Shown: one piece after another, positions 28,122 to 37,260 of the stretch | Numbering within the stretch: position 1 is the stretch's first letter | How the letters are laid out: every line of letters begins with the position of its first letter | Assembly: GCA_016716885.1 (NCBI GenBank) | Contig: JADJUV010000052.1 | Location: 1 to 53,339 of the forward strand | DNA: 53,339 nt | Direction of reading: 5' to 3' | DNA from: Candidatus Trichofilum aggregatum | GTDB taxonomy: Bacteria > Chloroflexota > Anaerolineae > Promineifilales > Promineifilaceae | Notes under the pieces: model-generated | The model's database searches: none | Seen by the model: only the letters and a program-made list of their open reading frames with translations | Told to the model about the DNA's origin: nothing | Translations under genes and position numbers: made by a program

Positions 28122-29144
28122 ATGAGTTCACCTGAAGCAAACGGTTGGCAACACATTATCGGCCATGAATGGGCGGTGGAGATGCTCTCGGCGGCGATTC
28201 GTCATGAGCGAATTGGCCATGCTTATCTGCTGACCGGCCCAGCCCACATTGGCAAAACTACCCTGGCGCGGCTGTTTGCCCAGGCGTTAAACTGCACTCA
28301 TGAAGATGAAGCGCAACGACCCTGCGGTGTGTGCCGGGCCTGTACCCTCATCGCCAAAGATCATCACCCGGATGTGCGCCTGGTAACTGGGGAAGTTAGC
28401 GGCCGCGGCCGCATGACCCTCAAAATTGACCAAATCCGGGAGTTACAACAGGCTCTCAGCCTGACCGCCACCGAAGCCCGCTACAAAATTGCCATCATGA
28501 AGCAGTTTGACAGTGCCACGGTAGGAGCGGCCAATGCTTTTCTCAAAACGCTGGAAGAGCCGCCGAGTAGGGTCATCCTCATTCTTACCGCCGCCGATGG
28601 CGATACCTTGTTGCCGACAATTCGTTCACGCTGTCGCTCTATCCCATTGCGGCCGCACCCCTTTGCCCTGGTTAAATCAGCCTTACAAACCCGCTGGGGT
28701 TTGCCCCCGGAGCAGGCCGAGAAGTTGGCCCACCTGGCGGATGGACGGTTGGGTTGGGCAGTGAACGCGGCCGCGAACCCCGCCCCCCTTGCCGAACGAG
28801 AGAACCATATCGTGGCCTTGCACACCGCTCTACAGGGCAACCGTGCCCACCGCTTCCAGCAAGCTGACAAGCTGGCAGGTGATGCCGAGGCACTGCCCGA
28901 CCTGCTCCGCACCTGGCTTAGTTGGTGGCGCGATCTGGCCCTACTTTCCTGGGGCAACGCCCCCCTTCTGACCAACATAGACGAACACAGCACCCTCACC
29001 CGCCTGAAAACCCTCTGGCCCCCCGACCAGGTACTCGCCTGTCTGCAAAAAACCAACCTCGCCCTGTGGCAACTAGAACGCAACGCCAACACCCGCCTCG
29101 TCGTGGAGAACCTGCTCCTTACCTACCCCTTAGCCAAGCAGTGA
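28122..29144 (+). CDS. holB: DNA polymerase III delta-prime subunit
   Basis: A 340-residue clamp-loader subunit. It shows WQHIIGHEWAVEML at the start, a Walker A-like GPAHIGKTT, a zinc module (CTHEDE...CGVCRAC), the helix KIDQIRELQQALSL, FLKTLEEPPS and the IRSRC motif (SRC arginine finger), all standard for HolB/DnaX-like proteins. It loads the sliding clamp together with tau and delta. The 271-bp gap upstream has only short degenerate direct repeats (CACAGAGAT) and no gene. Confidence 0.92.
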   Translation: MSSPEANGWQHIIGHEWAVEMLSAAIRHERIGHAYLLTGPAHIGKTTLARLFAQALNCTHEDEAQRPCGVCRACTLIAKDHHPDVRLVTGEVSGRGRMTLKIDQIRELQQALSLTATEARYKIAIMKQFDSATVGAANAFLKTLEEPPSRVILILTAADGDTLLPTIRSRCRSIPLRPHPFALVKSALQTRWGLPPEQAEKLAHLADGRLGWAVNAAANPAPLAERENHIVALHTALQGNRAHRFQQADKLAGDAEALPDLLRTWLSWWRDLALLSWGNAPLLTNIDEHSTLTRLKTLWPPDQVLACLQKTNLALWQLERNANTRLVVENLLLTYPLAKQ

Positions 29145-29236
29145 ATTTACTGAAAAACCTAGGGTGACGACGCAAGGGCGCAAAGGTACGGAGAAAATTC
29201 GTGCTAATTCGTGGCTTCTTTCAATCGCTCCACTGG

Positions 29237-29701
29237 TTACTCTTCACTCCCTTCCCCATCACGCAGGGTGTTAAACACACGGTCTACGTAGTAGCCCCCG
29301 CTGAGTAACAAATCATTGATCTCTACCGCCTCGCGGAAGCGATCCCAGGTGGTGTGAATGAAGGTAACGCGCCGCCATTGCAGGCTGATAATGGGGCGAT
29401 CTAGTTTGATCAGCTCACCCAATTGCACCTTGTAATACCACTCATCGGCTCGTGGGTGGTCTGGTTCATGGGGCAGGATCATACGCCGGGTAGCCAGTTC
29501 GTGCCCCAAGTTTTCCGCGTAGTAGTGAATGGCCCATTTTTCTGGGCCAAAGCGGTGCCCAAAATAAAAGGCAAAATATTCTGCGTACAGCCCTTTGGGC
29601 GCATAGGCCTGGGGAATGCGATACCAATGGGCTTGCTGAAGCTGAGCAAAATCGGCGGGCGAGGGCACGTAAGTAATGAGGATGCGATCTTCAGGGTACA
29701 T
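29237..29701 (-). CDS. Conserved hypothetical protein
   Basis: A 154-residue soluble protein starting MYPEDRILITYVPSP. It has conserved-looking blocks WYRIPQAYAPKGLYAEYFAFYFG, WAIHYYAE, and WRRVTFIHTTWDRF, rich in aromatic and charged residues. I recall similar uncharacterised proteins in Chloroflexota and cyanobacteria but no assigned function. There is no signal peptide, membrane helix or clear catalytic motif. It lies alone, convergent with holB and divergent from the aminopeptidase gene. The short gap after holB contains fragments of dispersed repeats (GGGCGCAAAGG, AATTCGTGG). Confidence 0.75.
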   Translation of the reverse strand: MYPEDRILITYVPSPADFAQLQQAHWYRIPQAYAPKGLYAEYFAFYFGHRFGPEKWAIHYYAENLGHELATRRMILPHEPDHPRADEWYYKVQLGELIKLDRPIISLQWRRVTFIHTTWDRFREAVEINDLLLSGGYYVDRVFNTLRDGEGSEE

Positions 29702-29878
29702 GATGGTCTGATGCGGAAATACGTGATGCGTTAAAAGTTCGGTATAATGAAGGGGTTAATGTATTTTCCTGAGACGAAGGATGAAGACCAGCGACCAAAT
29801 TTTGTCTTGGGTCATTGGTCAAAATCTATGTCCAACGCGTAAATTTCAACCATTATACTCACTCCGCAGGATAACCAA

Positions 29879-30982
29879 ATGTCTGATCCGCGTATTCCCA
29901 AATTAGCCCAACTATTGGCCCATTACTGTGTGGGGGTTCGCCCCGGTGATCGGGTTATGATTCAAAGCAGCCCGCTCGGGTTGCCCCTGGTTAAGGAAAC
30001 TTACCGCGAAGTGTTGCGCGCCGGGGGTCACCCGGTGGTCAATTTGCAGGATGATGAATTGCTGGAAATTATGCTTAAAGAAGGGAATGATGAGCAGTTG
30101 CAATATGTGCCGGACCCGGTGCGGATTGTCAGTGAAACGTATGAAGGCAGCATTCGCATCGCGGCCGCGAACAACACCCGTGCTCTCTCTAACGTAGACC
30201 CGGCTCGCCAAAAACTGATGCGCTCCGCCATGGGCAACCTCATGGGAACCGTCATGCGTCGCTCTGCCAGTGGCGAACACCGCTGGGTCACCACCATCTT
30301 TCCCACTCACGCCTACGCCCAAGATGCCGACATGTCCCTGAGCGATTATGAAGATTTTGTCTATAGCGCTTGTTTTGCCGATAAAGATGATCCGGTGGCC
30401 GAATGGCAGAAACTCTCTGTGGGTCAGCAAAAGCTGGTTGATTGGCTGGTGGGCAAAAAAGTGGTGCGCGTAAAGGGGCCAAACGCCGATTTAACGCTAT
30501 CCATCGAAGGGCGCACCTTCATCAACTCTGATGGTTTGCGCAATATGCCCAGCGGCGAGATTTTTACCGGCCCGGTAGAAAACTCGGCCAATGGCTGGGT
30601 ACGGTTCACCTATCCGGCTATTTATAGCGGCCGCGAAGTCGAAGGCGCCGAACTCCAGTTTGAAGCTGGCAAAGTTGTTGCCGCCACGGCCAAAAAGAAC
30701 GAAGCCTTCCTGAACAGTGTCCTGCAAAGTGATCCGGGCGCCAGTTATCTGGGCGAATTTGCCATTGGCACCAACTACGGCATCAACCGGTTCACTAAAT
30801 CTATTCTGTTTGACGAAAAAATCGGCGGCACATTCCATATGGCTGTCGGCGCAGGCTACCCGGAAACGGGTAGTCAGAACCGCTCTATGGTGCATTGGGA
30901 CCTGATTTGTGACATGCGTGATGGCGGTCAAATTTGGGTAGACGATGAGCTGTTTTATGAGAGTGGCCGTTTTTTAGTGTGA
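29879..30982 (+). CDS. M29 family metallo-aminopeptidase
   Basis: A 367-residue leucyl/broad-specificity aminopeptidase of the thermophilic M29 family (AmpS, aminopeptidase T). The two-metal-site residues are visible: SGEIFTGP (Glu), YLGEFAIGTN (Glu), GTFHMAVGAGYPETG (His and Glu-containing loop) and MVHWDLICDM (His and Asp). The length matches the family, somewhat shorter than the usual 400-410. It trims N-terminal residues from peptides in the cytoplasm using cobalt, zinc or magnesium. The ATG follows a GCAGG site. mutM starts 18 bp downstream on the same strand, so they are probably co-transcribed. Confidence 0.95.
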   Translation: MSDPRIPKLAQLLAHYCVGVRPGDRVMIQSSPLGLPLVKETYREVLRAGGHPVVNLQDDELLEIMLKEGNDEQLQYVPDPVRIVSETYEGSIRIAAANNTRALSNVDPARQKLMRSAMGNLMGTVMRRSASGEHRWVTTIFPTHAYAQDADMSLSDYEDFVYSACFADKDDPVAEWQKLSVGQQKLVDWLVGKKVVRVKGPNADLTLSIEGRTFINSDGLRNMPSGEIFTGPVENSANGWVRFTYPAIYSGREVEGAELQFEAGKVVAATAKKNEAFLNSVLQSDPGASYLGEFAIGTNYGINRFTKSILFDEKIGGTFHMAVGAGYPETGSQNRSMVHWDLICDMRDGGQIWVDDELFYESGRFLV

Positions 30983-31000
30983 CAGAAGACAAAGGACAAC

Positions 31001-31813
31001 ATGCCAGAATTGCCTGAAGTGGAAACGGTGGTGCGAGCGTTGCGGCCGCGGTTGGTGGGTCATACCATCCAGGATGTGCGTAACCAATGGCCGCGCCATA
31101 TTGCTCGGCCCGATTTTTCGGAATTGCGGGCACGTGTGCAGGGCTTACGGGTAGAAGCCCTGACCCGGCGGGCCAAATATATCGTCGCTCAACTAAGTGG
31201 CGGCGAGCATCTGCTTTTCCACCTGAAGATGACTGGGCATCTGGCCGTTGTTGGAGCAGACGAACCAACCAATAAACATACCCATACCGTCTTTGTTTTG
31301 AATGGGGACGAGGAACTGCGCTTCACCGACACCCGCAAATTTGGCCGGGTTTATTTAGTCCAAGATTTAGCCGAGGTGCTGACCGGCTTAGGGCCAGAGC
31401 CGCTAGAAGCCGATTTTACGCCAGCGGTGCTTGAGCGGCGGTTGCAAAAACATAAACGGGCCATTAAACCCACCTTGTTGGATCAGGCAGTGCTGGCGGG
31501 TGTGGGTAATATTTATGCCGATGAAGCGTTGCATGAAGCGGGCATACATCCCACCCGCCCCGCCAATTCCCTTGACCAGACGGAGATTGCCGCTTTGCAC
31601 ACGGCCATCCAGCAGGTGTTGAACCTGGGTATTGAGCGGGAGGGGGCCAGCATAAGTAATTATGTGAAGCCAGATGGCACAAAGGGAGATATGCAGAATG
31701 CTGTGGCGGTGTTTAGACGCACGGGCATGAGTTGTTACCGTTGCGGCCGCGAAATCGAACGCATTGTCCTGGGTGGTCGTAGTACCCACTTCTGCCCAGG
31801 TTGCCAGGTCTGA
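31001..31813 (+). CDS. mutM: Formamidopyrimidine-DNA glycosylase
   Basis: A 270-residue base-excision repair enzyme that removes 8-oxoguanine and formamidopyrimidines and nicks the strand. The N-terminus MPELPEVET supplies the catalytic Pro1 and Glu2 after Met removal. LTRRAKYIV holds the conserved lysine, FHLKMTGHL the next block, GVGNIYADEALHEAGIHP the helix-two-turn-helix, and the C-terminus is the zinc finger (CYRCGRE ... FCPGCQ). All key residues are present. An AAAGGA site precedes the ATG. Confidence 0.97.
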   Translation: MPELPEVETVVRALRPRLVGHTIQDVRNQWPRHIARPDFSELRARVQGLRVEALTRRAKYIVAQLSGGEHLLFHLKMTGHLAVVGADEPTNKHTHTVFVLNGDEELRFTDTRKFGRVYLVQDLAEVLTGLGPEPLEADFTPAVLERRLQKHKRAIKPTLLDQAVLAGVGNIYADEALHEAGIHPTRPANSLDQTEIAALHTAIQQVLNLGIEREGASISNYVKPDGTKGDMQNAVAVFRRTGMSCYRCGREIERIVLGGRSTHFCPGCQV

Positions 31814-31848
31814 TTGGTAATCATTCACTATTCAAAGAGGAGACACTC

Positions 31849-32424
31849 ATGCGAAAAGAGATGGAGGTTATGCGCGTTTTTCGCGTTCCACCGTTGGGTA
31901 AAATCGTCGTAGAGTTAGGAGGGAATCGTTATCTCAATTTGGCTGAAATTCCTGAGCCAGAAGTGAAACGGCGTGTCCTGGCGGCGATTGGTGATCTGGT
32001 TGTTTTTGCCGAAGGGTATCAGAAATTAGTGGATGCAGATGTGGCACCACCCCTGGCGGCTATAGCCCGCACCCCCAGCCCCGCTTTACCCCAAACACAT
32101 AGCCTATCCACGTCTCCCCGTTCCTCAAGCACCGCCAACGAGAAACCGGCTGTCTCCGCATCCAGACCAACCCCCACTGGCCCCTTGCCAGAGGCGGCCA
32201 TCGCCACCATGGTTAGCATTGCCAACCAAATAGATGAGATTTTACAGCGATTTATAGCCGCCGATCCCGCGTTAGCCCACCGCTCCGTTCATCTTAAGCA
32301 ATCCGCTAATGGTGGCTTGCTCATAGAAGTGGATACACAAACCTATAAGCGGCCCAATGAAATAGAAGACCCGGCTGTCCGTGAAGTGATTAAACGTGCT
32401 CTAAAAGAGTGGGAACGCACCTGA
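31849..32424 (+). CDS. Conserved hypothetical protein with Pro/Ser-rich linker
   Basis: A 191-residue protein starting at ATG 31849, chosen for the AGAGGAGA site 7-8 bp upstream. The N-terminal half (to about 65) is a small compact domain (VFRVPPLGKIVVELGGNRYLNL, AAIGDLVVFAEGYQKLVDADV). A Pro/Ser/Thr-rich linker of about 45 residues follows, and then a helical C-terminal domain with QIDEILQRFIAADPALAHRSVHL and a final VREVIKRALKEWERT. No known family was recognised. It follows mutM by 35 bp, but the different leader suggests an independent role. Confidence 0.75.
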   Translation: MRKEMEVMRVFRVPPLGKIVVELGGNRYLNLAEIPEPEVKRRVLAAIGDLVVFAEGYQKLVDADVAPPLAAIARTPSPALPQTHSLSTSPRSSSTANEKPAVSASRPTPTGPLPEAAIATMVSIANQIDEILQRFIAADPALAHRSVHLKQSANGGLLIEVDTQTYKRPNEIEDPAVREVIKRALKEWERT

Positions 32425-32625
32425 TAGTGTTGTTTAGACAGTTTTTCACTAAAAATACACTGAAGTTTACGGGATTCGCTTGCTCTGTTCATTGCCGGAA
32501 ACAGAGTTTTGATTAAAATAAGATGGTCAGTGAGTCAATCACCCATTGGTTTTATCTTTCATGTTACTTACATTTATCATAGCGGCCTTTCTTTTCCAAT
32601 TGTATTGGTCTATACAGGTGTCATT

Positions 32626-33093
32626 ATGTTATCCTACCAAGGAACAACGGGTCAGCCGCACCCAACAAATAGACAGGCCCTGTTTCGCATTACAGGAGAT
32701 GACTTGAGTCAGGCGGTACTGGTAGTAGACGACGAACCTATGGCCCGAACCTTGTACCGCCTGATGTTAGTGCGGGCCGGGTTTGAGGTTTTTGAGGCCG
32801 AGGACGGGTATGATGCCCTGGACAAGGTCAAGGTGCATCCTCCTGATGTAATGATTCTTGATGTCATGATGCCTGGTATTGATGGTTTTCAGGTGTGTGA
32901 AGAACTGCGTCGTCAGGAACCTACAGCTTCTTTGCCTATTATCATGCTGAGTGCCAAGACAGATCTGGATAGTGTGAATCGTGGTTTGCGGGCTGGGGCG
33001 ACGAAGTATTTAACGAAGCCGGTGTCACCCGAAGATTTGACCCAACATGTTCATGAAGTGCTTGTGACTAAGCAAATATCTACCCCTTCATAA
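32626..33093 (+). CDS. Receiver-only response regulator
   Basis: A 155-residue protein with a single phospho-receiver domain and no output domain. The acid pocket VVDDEP, the phospho-acceptor Asp79 in MILDVMMPG, the switch residue in MLSAK and the lysine in LTKPVS are all present. ATG 32626 is used; upstream in-frame codons would add a hydrophobic stretch read from the leader that does not belong to the family. Single-receiver proteins pass phosphate in phosphorelays or act by protein contact. A possible partner is the orphan kinase at 11838, but this is only an inference. The 201-bp gap before it shows nothing else. Confidence 0.9.
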   Translation: MLSYQGTTGQPHPTNRQALFRITGDDLSQAVLVVDDEPMARTLYRLMLVRAGFEVFEAEDGYDALDKVKVHPPDVMILDVMMPGIDGFQVCEELRRQEPTASLPIIMLSAKTDLDSVNRGLRAGATKYLTKPVSPEDLTQHVHEVLVTKQISTPS

Positions 33094-33130
33094 AGCGGGT
33101 AGTTCAAGATGAAAAATTGGAGGTAAAGGT

Positions 33131-33373
33131 ATGTCTATATGGGTTCGACGGCTGGTTTTGGCCGTTATTTCGTTGGTGTTAGGGTATGCCCTGACGATTT
33201 TTGTGGTGCAGATTTTGCTCGGTACCACGATACCAGAATATATGTGGGGTCCTGAACATCCGCCGCTCCCCTATTTTTTCCTTACCGGACTATTTGCGGC
33301 TTTCTTCTTTGCCCTGATTCTGGACAAGTTTATGCAAACAGAATTATTAGGTAAACCAGATAAAGATAGATAA
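33131..33373 (+). CDS. Small membrane protein with two helices
   Basis: An 80-residue protein with a strong GGAGG site 9 bp before ATG. Two hydrophobic helices (LVLAVISLVLGYALTIFVVQILL and YFFLTGLFAAFFFALIL) are joined by an acidic/Pro-rich loop (IPEYMWGPEHPPLP), and the C-terminal tail is charged. No family was recognised. It follows the receiver protein by 37 bp and ends just before a strong terminator, so the two may be one transcript, possibly functionally linked. Confidence 0.8.
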   Translation: MSIWVRRLVLAVISLVLGYALTIFVVQILLGTTIPEYMWGPEHPPLPYFFLTGLFAAFFFALILDKFMQTELLGKPDKDR

Positions 33374-33400
33374 GAACGTCTCACCTTGCGTGGAATATAC

Positions 33401-33434
33401 AAACACCCGGCCATCATTGACCGGGTGTTTTTTG
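33401..33434. terminator. Rho-independent terminator
   Basis: AAACACCCGG and CCGGGTGTTT form a perfect 10-bp stem around a 10-nt loop, followed by T tract. It ends the receiver/membrane-protein transcript and, read from the other side, may also serve the convergent hemW gene. Confidence 0.88.
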
Positions 33435-33455
33435 TTTAGGGTGGAGAAGAGGTGG

Positions 33456-34622
33456 TTAGACAAAGTGATAGAAGACTTGGTTGCTCAGAAAGCGGCCGCG
33501 TTCGGTCAAATACAGGCGCGCATCATTCAAGTGTAACAAACCATTGCTTATTAGCGGCGCTAATACCCCCGGATACGCCTCTTGGGGTGTTTGCCCAAAC
33601 CTGGCCGTAAACGCGGCCGCGTCCAGCCCCTCGTTAAGCAAACGGAGTTGGGTAATCATCGTCTCACCCATCTGGTCGGCCCGGCTCAAAGGCGTAATTC
33701 CCGCCACGGCTGAAGACCAGGGATAACGCTGTTCAGGCATTTCGTGGAGGCGCCGGATGTAAACACGGGGTTGTTTGACGACGTGATAACGGTAGCCGAT
33801 GGCGTGCCCATGAGCACCGGCTCCCAGCCCCAAATATTCGTTATTGCGCCAGTAGGTGAGGTTGTGTTCACATTCGCGCCCCGGCCTGGCCCAGTTAGAG
33901 ATTTCATATTGGGTGTACCCCTGTTGGGCCATGAGATCACTGGCTAACTCATATTGATCCGCGGCCGCGTCCGGGTCTGGTTCCTCTATCTGCCCATTGT
34001 GCAACCAACGGTGCATTGGCGTACCCGGCTCAATCGTCAGGCAATACAGGCTGATATGCTCCGTCGCCAGATCAAGAATAGCCTGCACACTGTTCTGCCA
34101 ATCAGCCAACGTCTGCCCCGGCAGACCGTAGATCAAATCCAGGTTGAGATTGTCAAACCCGGCCTCACGACTCAATCGTACCGCTTCGATGACCCCCTCA
34201 AACGTGTGTTCACGCTCCAGCAAAGCCAGTTCGTGCCTGTTAGCACTCTGTACCCCATAGCTGATACGGTTCACACCTGCCTGCCGCACCCCGTGCAGAT
34301 AAGCCCGGTCTACGGTTCCCGGATTAGCTTCTATCGTGATTTCGGCCTGGGGGGAGAGGTCAAAACAGGAGCGGATGGTGTCTAAAATGGCGCTCATGGC
34401 CGTGACAGACATGAGGGAGGGTGTACCGCCACCGAAAAAAATGGTATGAACAGGCCGCCGGATCGCGCCAGCTACCTGACGAATCTCGGCACAGAGCGCG
34501 GCCGCGTACGCATCTTTCAACTCGCCCAATGAAGTGTAAGTATTAAAGTCACAGTAAGAACAACGGTGACTACAAAAGGGAATATGCAGATAAAGGCTTA
34601 AACTATCCATAGCTGTAATCAT
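33456..34622 (-). CDS. hemW: Radical SAM protein HemW-like (coproporphyrinogen dehydrogenase-like)
   Basis: A 388-residue radical SAM enzyme. YLHIPFCSHRCSYCDF carries the CxxxCxxC iron-sulfur cluster motif followed by the family Phe. HTIFFGGGTPS, TIEANPGT, NRISYGVQS, LDLIYGLPGQT and HISLYCLTIEPGTP are all HemW/HemN signatures. HemW is now regarded as a heme chaperone rather than a true oxidase, and the four-residue spacing here fits HemW. ATG 34622 is used because AAGGA lies 13 bp upstream; ATG 34610 is nearly as good. The longer upstream extension is not homologous. It is monocistronic and convergent with the small membrane protein. Confidence 0.92.
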   Translation of the reverse strand: MITAMDSLSLYLHIPFCSHRCSYCDFNTYTSLGELKDAYAAALCAEIRQVAGAIRRPVHTIFFGGGTPSLMSVTAMSAILDTIRSCFDLSPQAEITIEANPGTVDRAYLHGVRQAGVNRISYGVQSANRHELALLEREHTFEGVIEAVRLSREAGFDNLNLDLIYGLPGQTLADWQNSVQAILDLATEHISLYCLTIEPGTPMHRWLHNGQIEEPDPDAAADQYELASDLMAQQGYTQYEISNWARPGRECEHNLTYWRNNEYLGLGAGAHGHAIGYRYHVVKQPRVYIRRLHEMPEQRYPWSSAVAGITPLSRADQMGETMITQLRLLNEGLDAAAFTARFGQTPQEAYPGVLAPLISNGLLHLNDARLYLTERGRFLSNQVFYHFV

Positions 34623-34745
34623 ACATTGGCATTTCCTTAACTCCCAATGCTCCTCATCAACTCTCTCGTTACAATGAAGCCCGTGTCTCAAGCCTACGAT
34701 TTGCCCACAATATGATGTTGTTTCTGGAAACTAACCCCACAATTA

Positions 34746-34753
34746 GGTACAAT
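34746..34753 (+). promoter_or_regulatory. GGTACAAT -10-like element
   Basis: The same GGTACAAT octamer as at 11192 and 25787, located 35 bp before the transglutaminase-like start. The -35 (TGGAAA at 17 bp) is weak. Confidence 0.4.
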
Positions 34754-34788
34754 TTGGTTGCAAAACAGTGACACACAGGAGATGGCCT

Positions 34789-37032
34789 ATGTTTAAGCGG
34801 TTCAAACTAGAAGAAGGTTCTGCCCCTCTCATTTTGATTTGGCTGATGGTTCTCGCGGCCGCGTACGCTATCCAACGAGCCGATCTTATGGTAGGACTCA
34901 ATATCCTGCCCTATGTAACCACTATTGCCATCCTCACCGGCTTCATTTTGTCTCGCACCACCTTTGCCGATGGCACCGTCCACCTCATCTCCTTCGTCTA
35001 CGGCCTGACGGCCATCTTTCTCCTCATCGGGGCCGACGACTTGCCCCTACGGGAACGCATACTCGATCTGGTAGGTCGGCAGGTAGACTGGTTGACCAAA
35101 GCCTTTTCTGATGGCACCGGGCGTGATGGCCTGGTTTTTGTCATGCATACCTCGGTCGTATTTTGGCTTCTTGGTTATACGGCCGCATGGTACACCTTCC
35201 GCCATCCCCGGGTGTGGCGAGTTGTTTTGCCCACCGGCTTAGTGCTTCTAAGCGTTGTTTACTACTATTTTGGCCCTGAGCCTTTAGCCGTTTATCTGGC
35301 GGTCTACTTTCTGTTAGCTCTGATTTATGTGGCCCGTACCCATTTGGTGGCTCAAGAAAAAAATTGGCGAGCCGATGCGGTTCGTTATGAGAATGGTATT
35401 CGTTTTACTTTCCTGCGAGCCAGTCTGGTCTCGGCGGTGTTGGCATTGGCAATTGCCTTTAGTTTGCCCACCTTACCAGCCAGCGCTACGGTAGGCACGG
35501 TCTTTGATGACATTAGCTCCCCCTGGCAAGAGTTCCAAAATGAATGGACACGCATGTACTCATCCTTACGTTCATATGGGGTAGACACCAATGATGCGTA
35601 CAGTGATAGTTTGGTCTTAGGTGGGCCTCGTTCAGTGGGGAATACCGTCGTCATGGACATCTTTGTGGAAAATGAGTTGCCCAATGTCTATTGGCAGGGG
35701 GTTGTGTTTGATAGTTATGAGGATGGACGCTGGAACATGGTTCAAGGGCAGCAGGTGCTGCATTTCCCTGATGATGGGCCGATTCAGATCCCGAATAGCC
35801 TGATGCGCCAGGAAGTGGTTCAGCAAGTTACGAATTACATCCCTAATACGGGTACGCTGTATGGAGCGCCAGAAGCGATTACCACTGACCGACAGATGTT
35901 TGTCGGCACAACCCTGGATAACAGCGGCCGCGTCCTGGTTTCCTCGCTTCGTTCCCGCTTTGTCCTGCGGCAAAACGAAACCTACCTGGTTCGTTCCCGT
36001 GTCAGCATGGCTGATGCTTTCAGCCTACGCACAGCTCCCACCAACTACCCTGCCTGGGTTGTGGATAGTTATCTGCAACTGCCAGATACCATCACCCCCG
36101 AAACCCTGGCTCTGGCCGATGAGCTAACCGCCCCCTTTGATAACCCGTTTGATAAAGCGATAGCCGTGCGTAATTACTTGCGGGAAACTATCGCTTACAA
36201 CGATCAGATTCAGGCCCCGCCACCCGGCATAGACCCGGTTCATTATGTGCTTTTTGTGGATCAGGAAGGGTATTGCAACTACTACGCCTCGGCGATGGTG
36301 GTGATGTTGCGCGCGCAGGGCATTCCGGCCCGTATGGTGGCCGGTTATGCTCAGGGAAAATATGATCCGGAGCGCAAAATGTACCGGGTGGTTGCCAGCA
36401 ATGCTCATACCTGGGTAGAAGTGTATTTCCCGCAATATGGCTGGATTCAATTTGAACCTACGGCGGCGCTACCATTGGATATACGCCCTGAAGGGGGAAA
36501 CGGTGGCGATGCGTTTGATATTCCCGACCGTGGCCCGCAAGAAGGTGAAGACCCGGGTGGGTTCCGGGATGAACCGGGTGATGTGGCGGATGTGGATGCT
36601 CAATTGCCTGAAAGTGAGGAGAGCGGCATGTTGTTCGGTGCATCTACGACGGTTTGGTATGGAGTAGGGGCGATTGTGGTGGTCGCGGCCGCGTACTTTA
36701 CTATCCTTTTTGCGGAACGGTACAACAAACGCATCGAAGGGGATATTGACACGAGTTATGGCCGGTTGGCTAACTGGGCCTCTCGGTTGGGTATACAGTT
36801 CCGACCTGTACATACGCCGCATGAACGGGCCGAATTGCTCGCGGCCGCGGTTCCCGAAGGCCGCCAGCCCATCTTCAATCTCACCAACGAATTTGTGACG
36901 CGCCGTTTTGCTCGTGCCAACCAGAAAAACAGCTTCTTTAGCCCCTTACAAGAATGGAAACTGTTGCGGCCGCTACTCTGGCAAAAAACAATCGACCATT
37001 ACCTGCCTCGCTGGCTGAAACGCAAAACCTGA
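34789..37032 (+). CDS. Membrane transglutaminase-like protein (TgpA-like)
   Basis: A 747-residue membrane protein starting at ATG 34789 with GGAG 8 bp upstream. The N-terminal part has six or so hydrophobic helices (to about residue 230). A large extracytoplasmic domain follows, containing a transglutaminase core with the catalytic triad: EGYCNYYASAMV (Cys), SNAHTWVEVYFP (His) and QFEPTA after the Asp/Asn position. A last helix (TTVWYGVGAIVVVAAAYFTIL) leads to a cytoplasmic tail of about 110 residues. This layout matches the DUF3488/TgpA family, essential in some bacteria and linked to envelope peptide cross-linking or hydrolysis. It forms its own transcription unit and ends at a terminator. 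Confidence 0.92.
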   Translation: MFKRFKLEEGSAPLILIWLMVLAAAYAIQRADLMVGLNILPYVTTIAILTGFILSRTTFADGTVHLISFVYGLTAIFLLIGADDLPLRERILDLVGRQVDWLTKAFSDGTGRDGLVFVMHTSVVFWLLGYTAAWYTFRHPRVWRVVLPTGLVLLSVVYYYFGPEPLAVYLAVYFLLALIYVARTHLVAQEKNWRADAVRYENGIRFTFLRASLVSAVLALAIAFSLPTLPASATVGTVFDDISSPWQEFQNEWTRMYSSLRSYGVDTNDAYSDSLVLGGPRSVGNTVVMDIFVENELPNVYWQGVVFDSYEDGRWNMVQGQQVLHFPDDGPIQIPNSLMRQEVVQQVTNYIPNTGTLYGAPEAITTDRQMFVGTTLDNSGRVLVSSLRSRFVLRQNETYLVRSRVSMADAFSLRTAPTNYPAWVVDSYLQLPDTITPETLALADELTAPFDNPFDKAIAVRNYLRETIAYNDQIQAPPPGIDPVHYVLFVDQEGYCNYYASAMVVMLRAQGIPARMVAGYAQGKYDPERKMYRVVASNAHTWVEVYFPQYGWIQFEPTAALPLDIRPEGGNGGDAFDIPDRGPQEGEDPGGFRDEPGDVADVDAQLPESEESGMLFGASTTVWYGVGAIVVVAAAYFTILFAERYNKRIEGDIDTSYGRLANWASRLGIQFRPVHTPHERAELLAAAVPEGRQPIFNLTNEFVTRRFARANQKNSFFSPLQEWKLLRPLLWQKTIDHYLPRWLKRKT

Positions 37033-37064
37033 TCGAAACACTCCTTGACGCTAGGAAACAAAAA

Positions 37065-37118
37065 ACGTAAGGTGTTGAAGGTATACTCAACCTTCAGTAC
37101 CTTACGTCTTTTCTTTTT
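37065..37118 (+). terminator. Rho-independent terminator
   Basis: An 18-bp stem (ACGTAAGGT...ACCTTACGT outside, TGAAGGT...ACCTTCA inside, two G-T pairs) with a 7-nt loop is followed by CTTTTCTTTTT. It ends the transglutaminase-like transcript. Confidence 0.85.
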
Positions 37119-37260
37119 GGGCAAAATCCAAATTATCACCCAACTTTCACACCCACCGCCGCCTACCTCACGCCCTACTCTTGTCCCACACCGACATTTA
37201 TGCCATACTTTCCTGGTTAAACTGTTCTATTGATCACTTAGATCATGAGGGGATGTTCTC

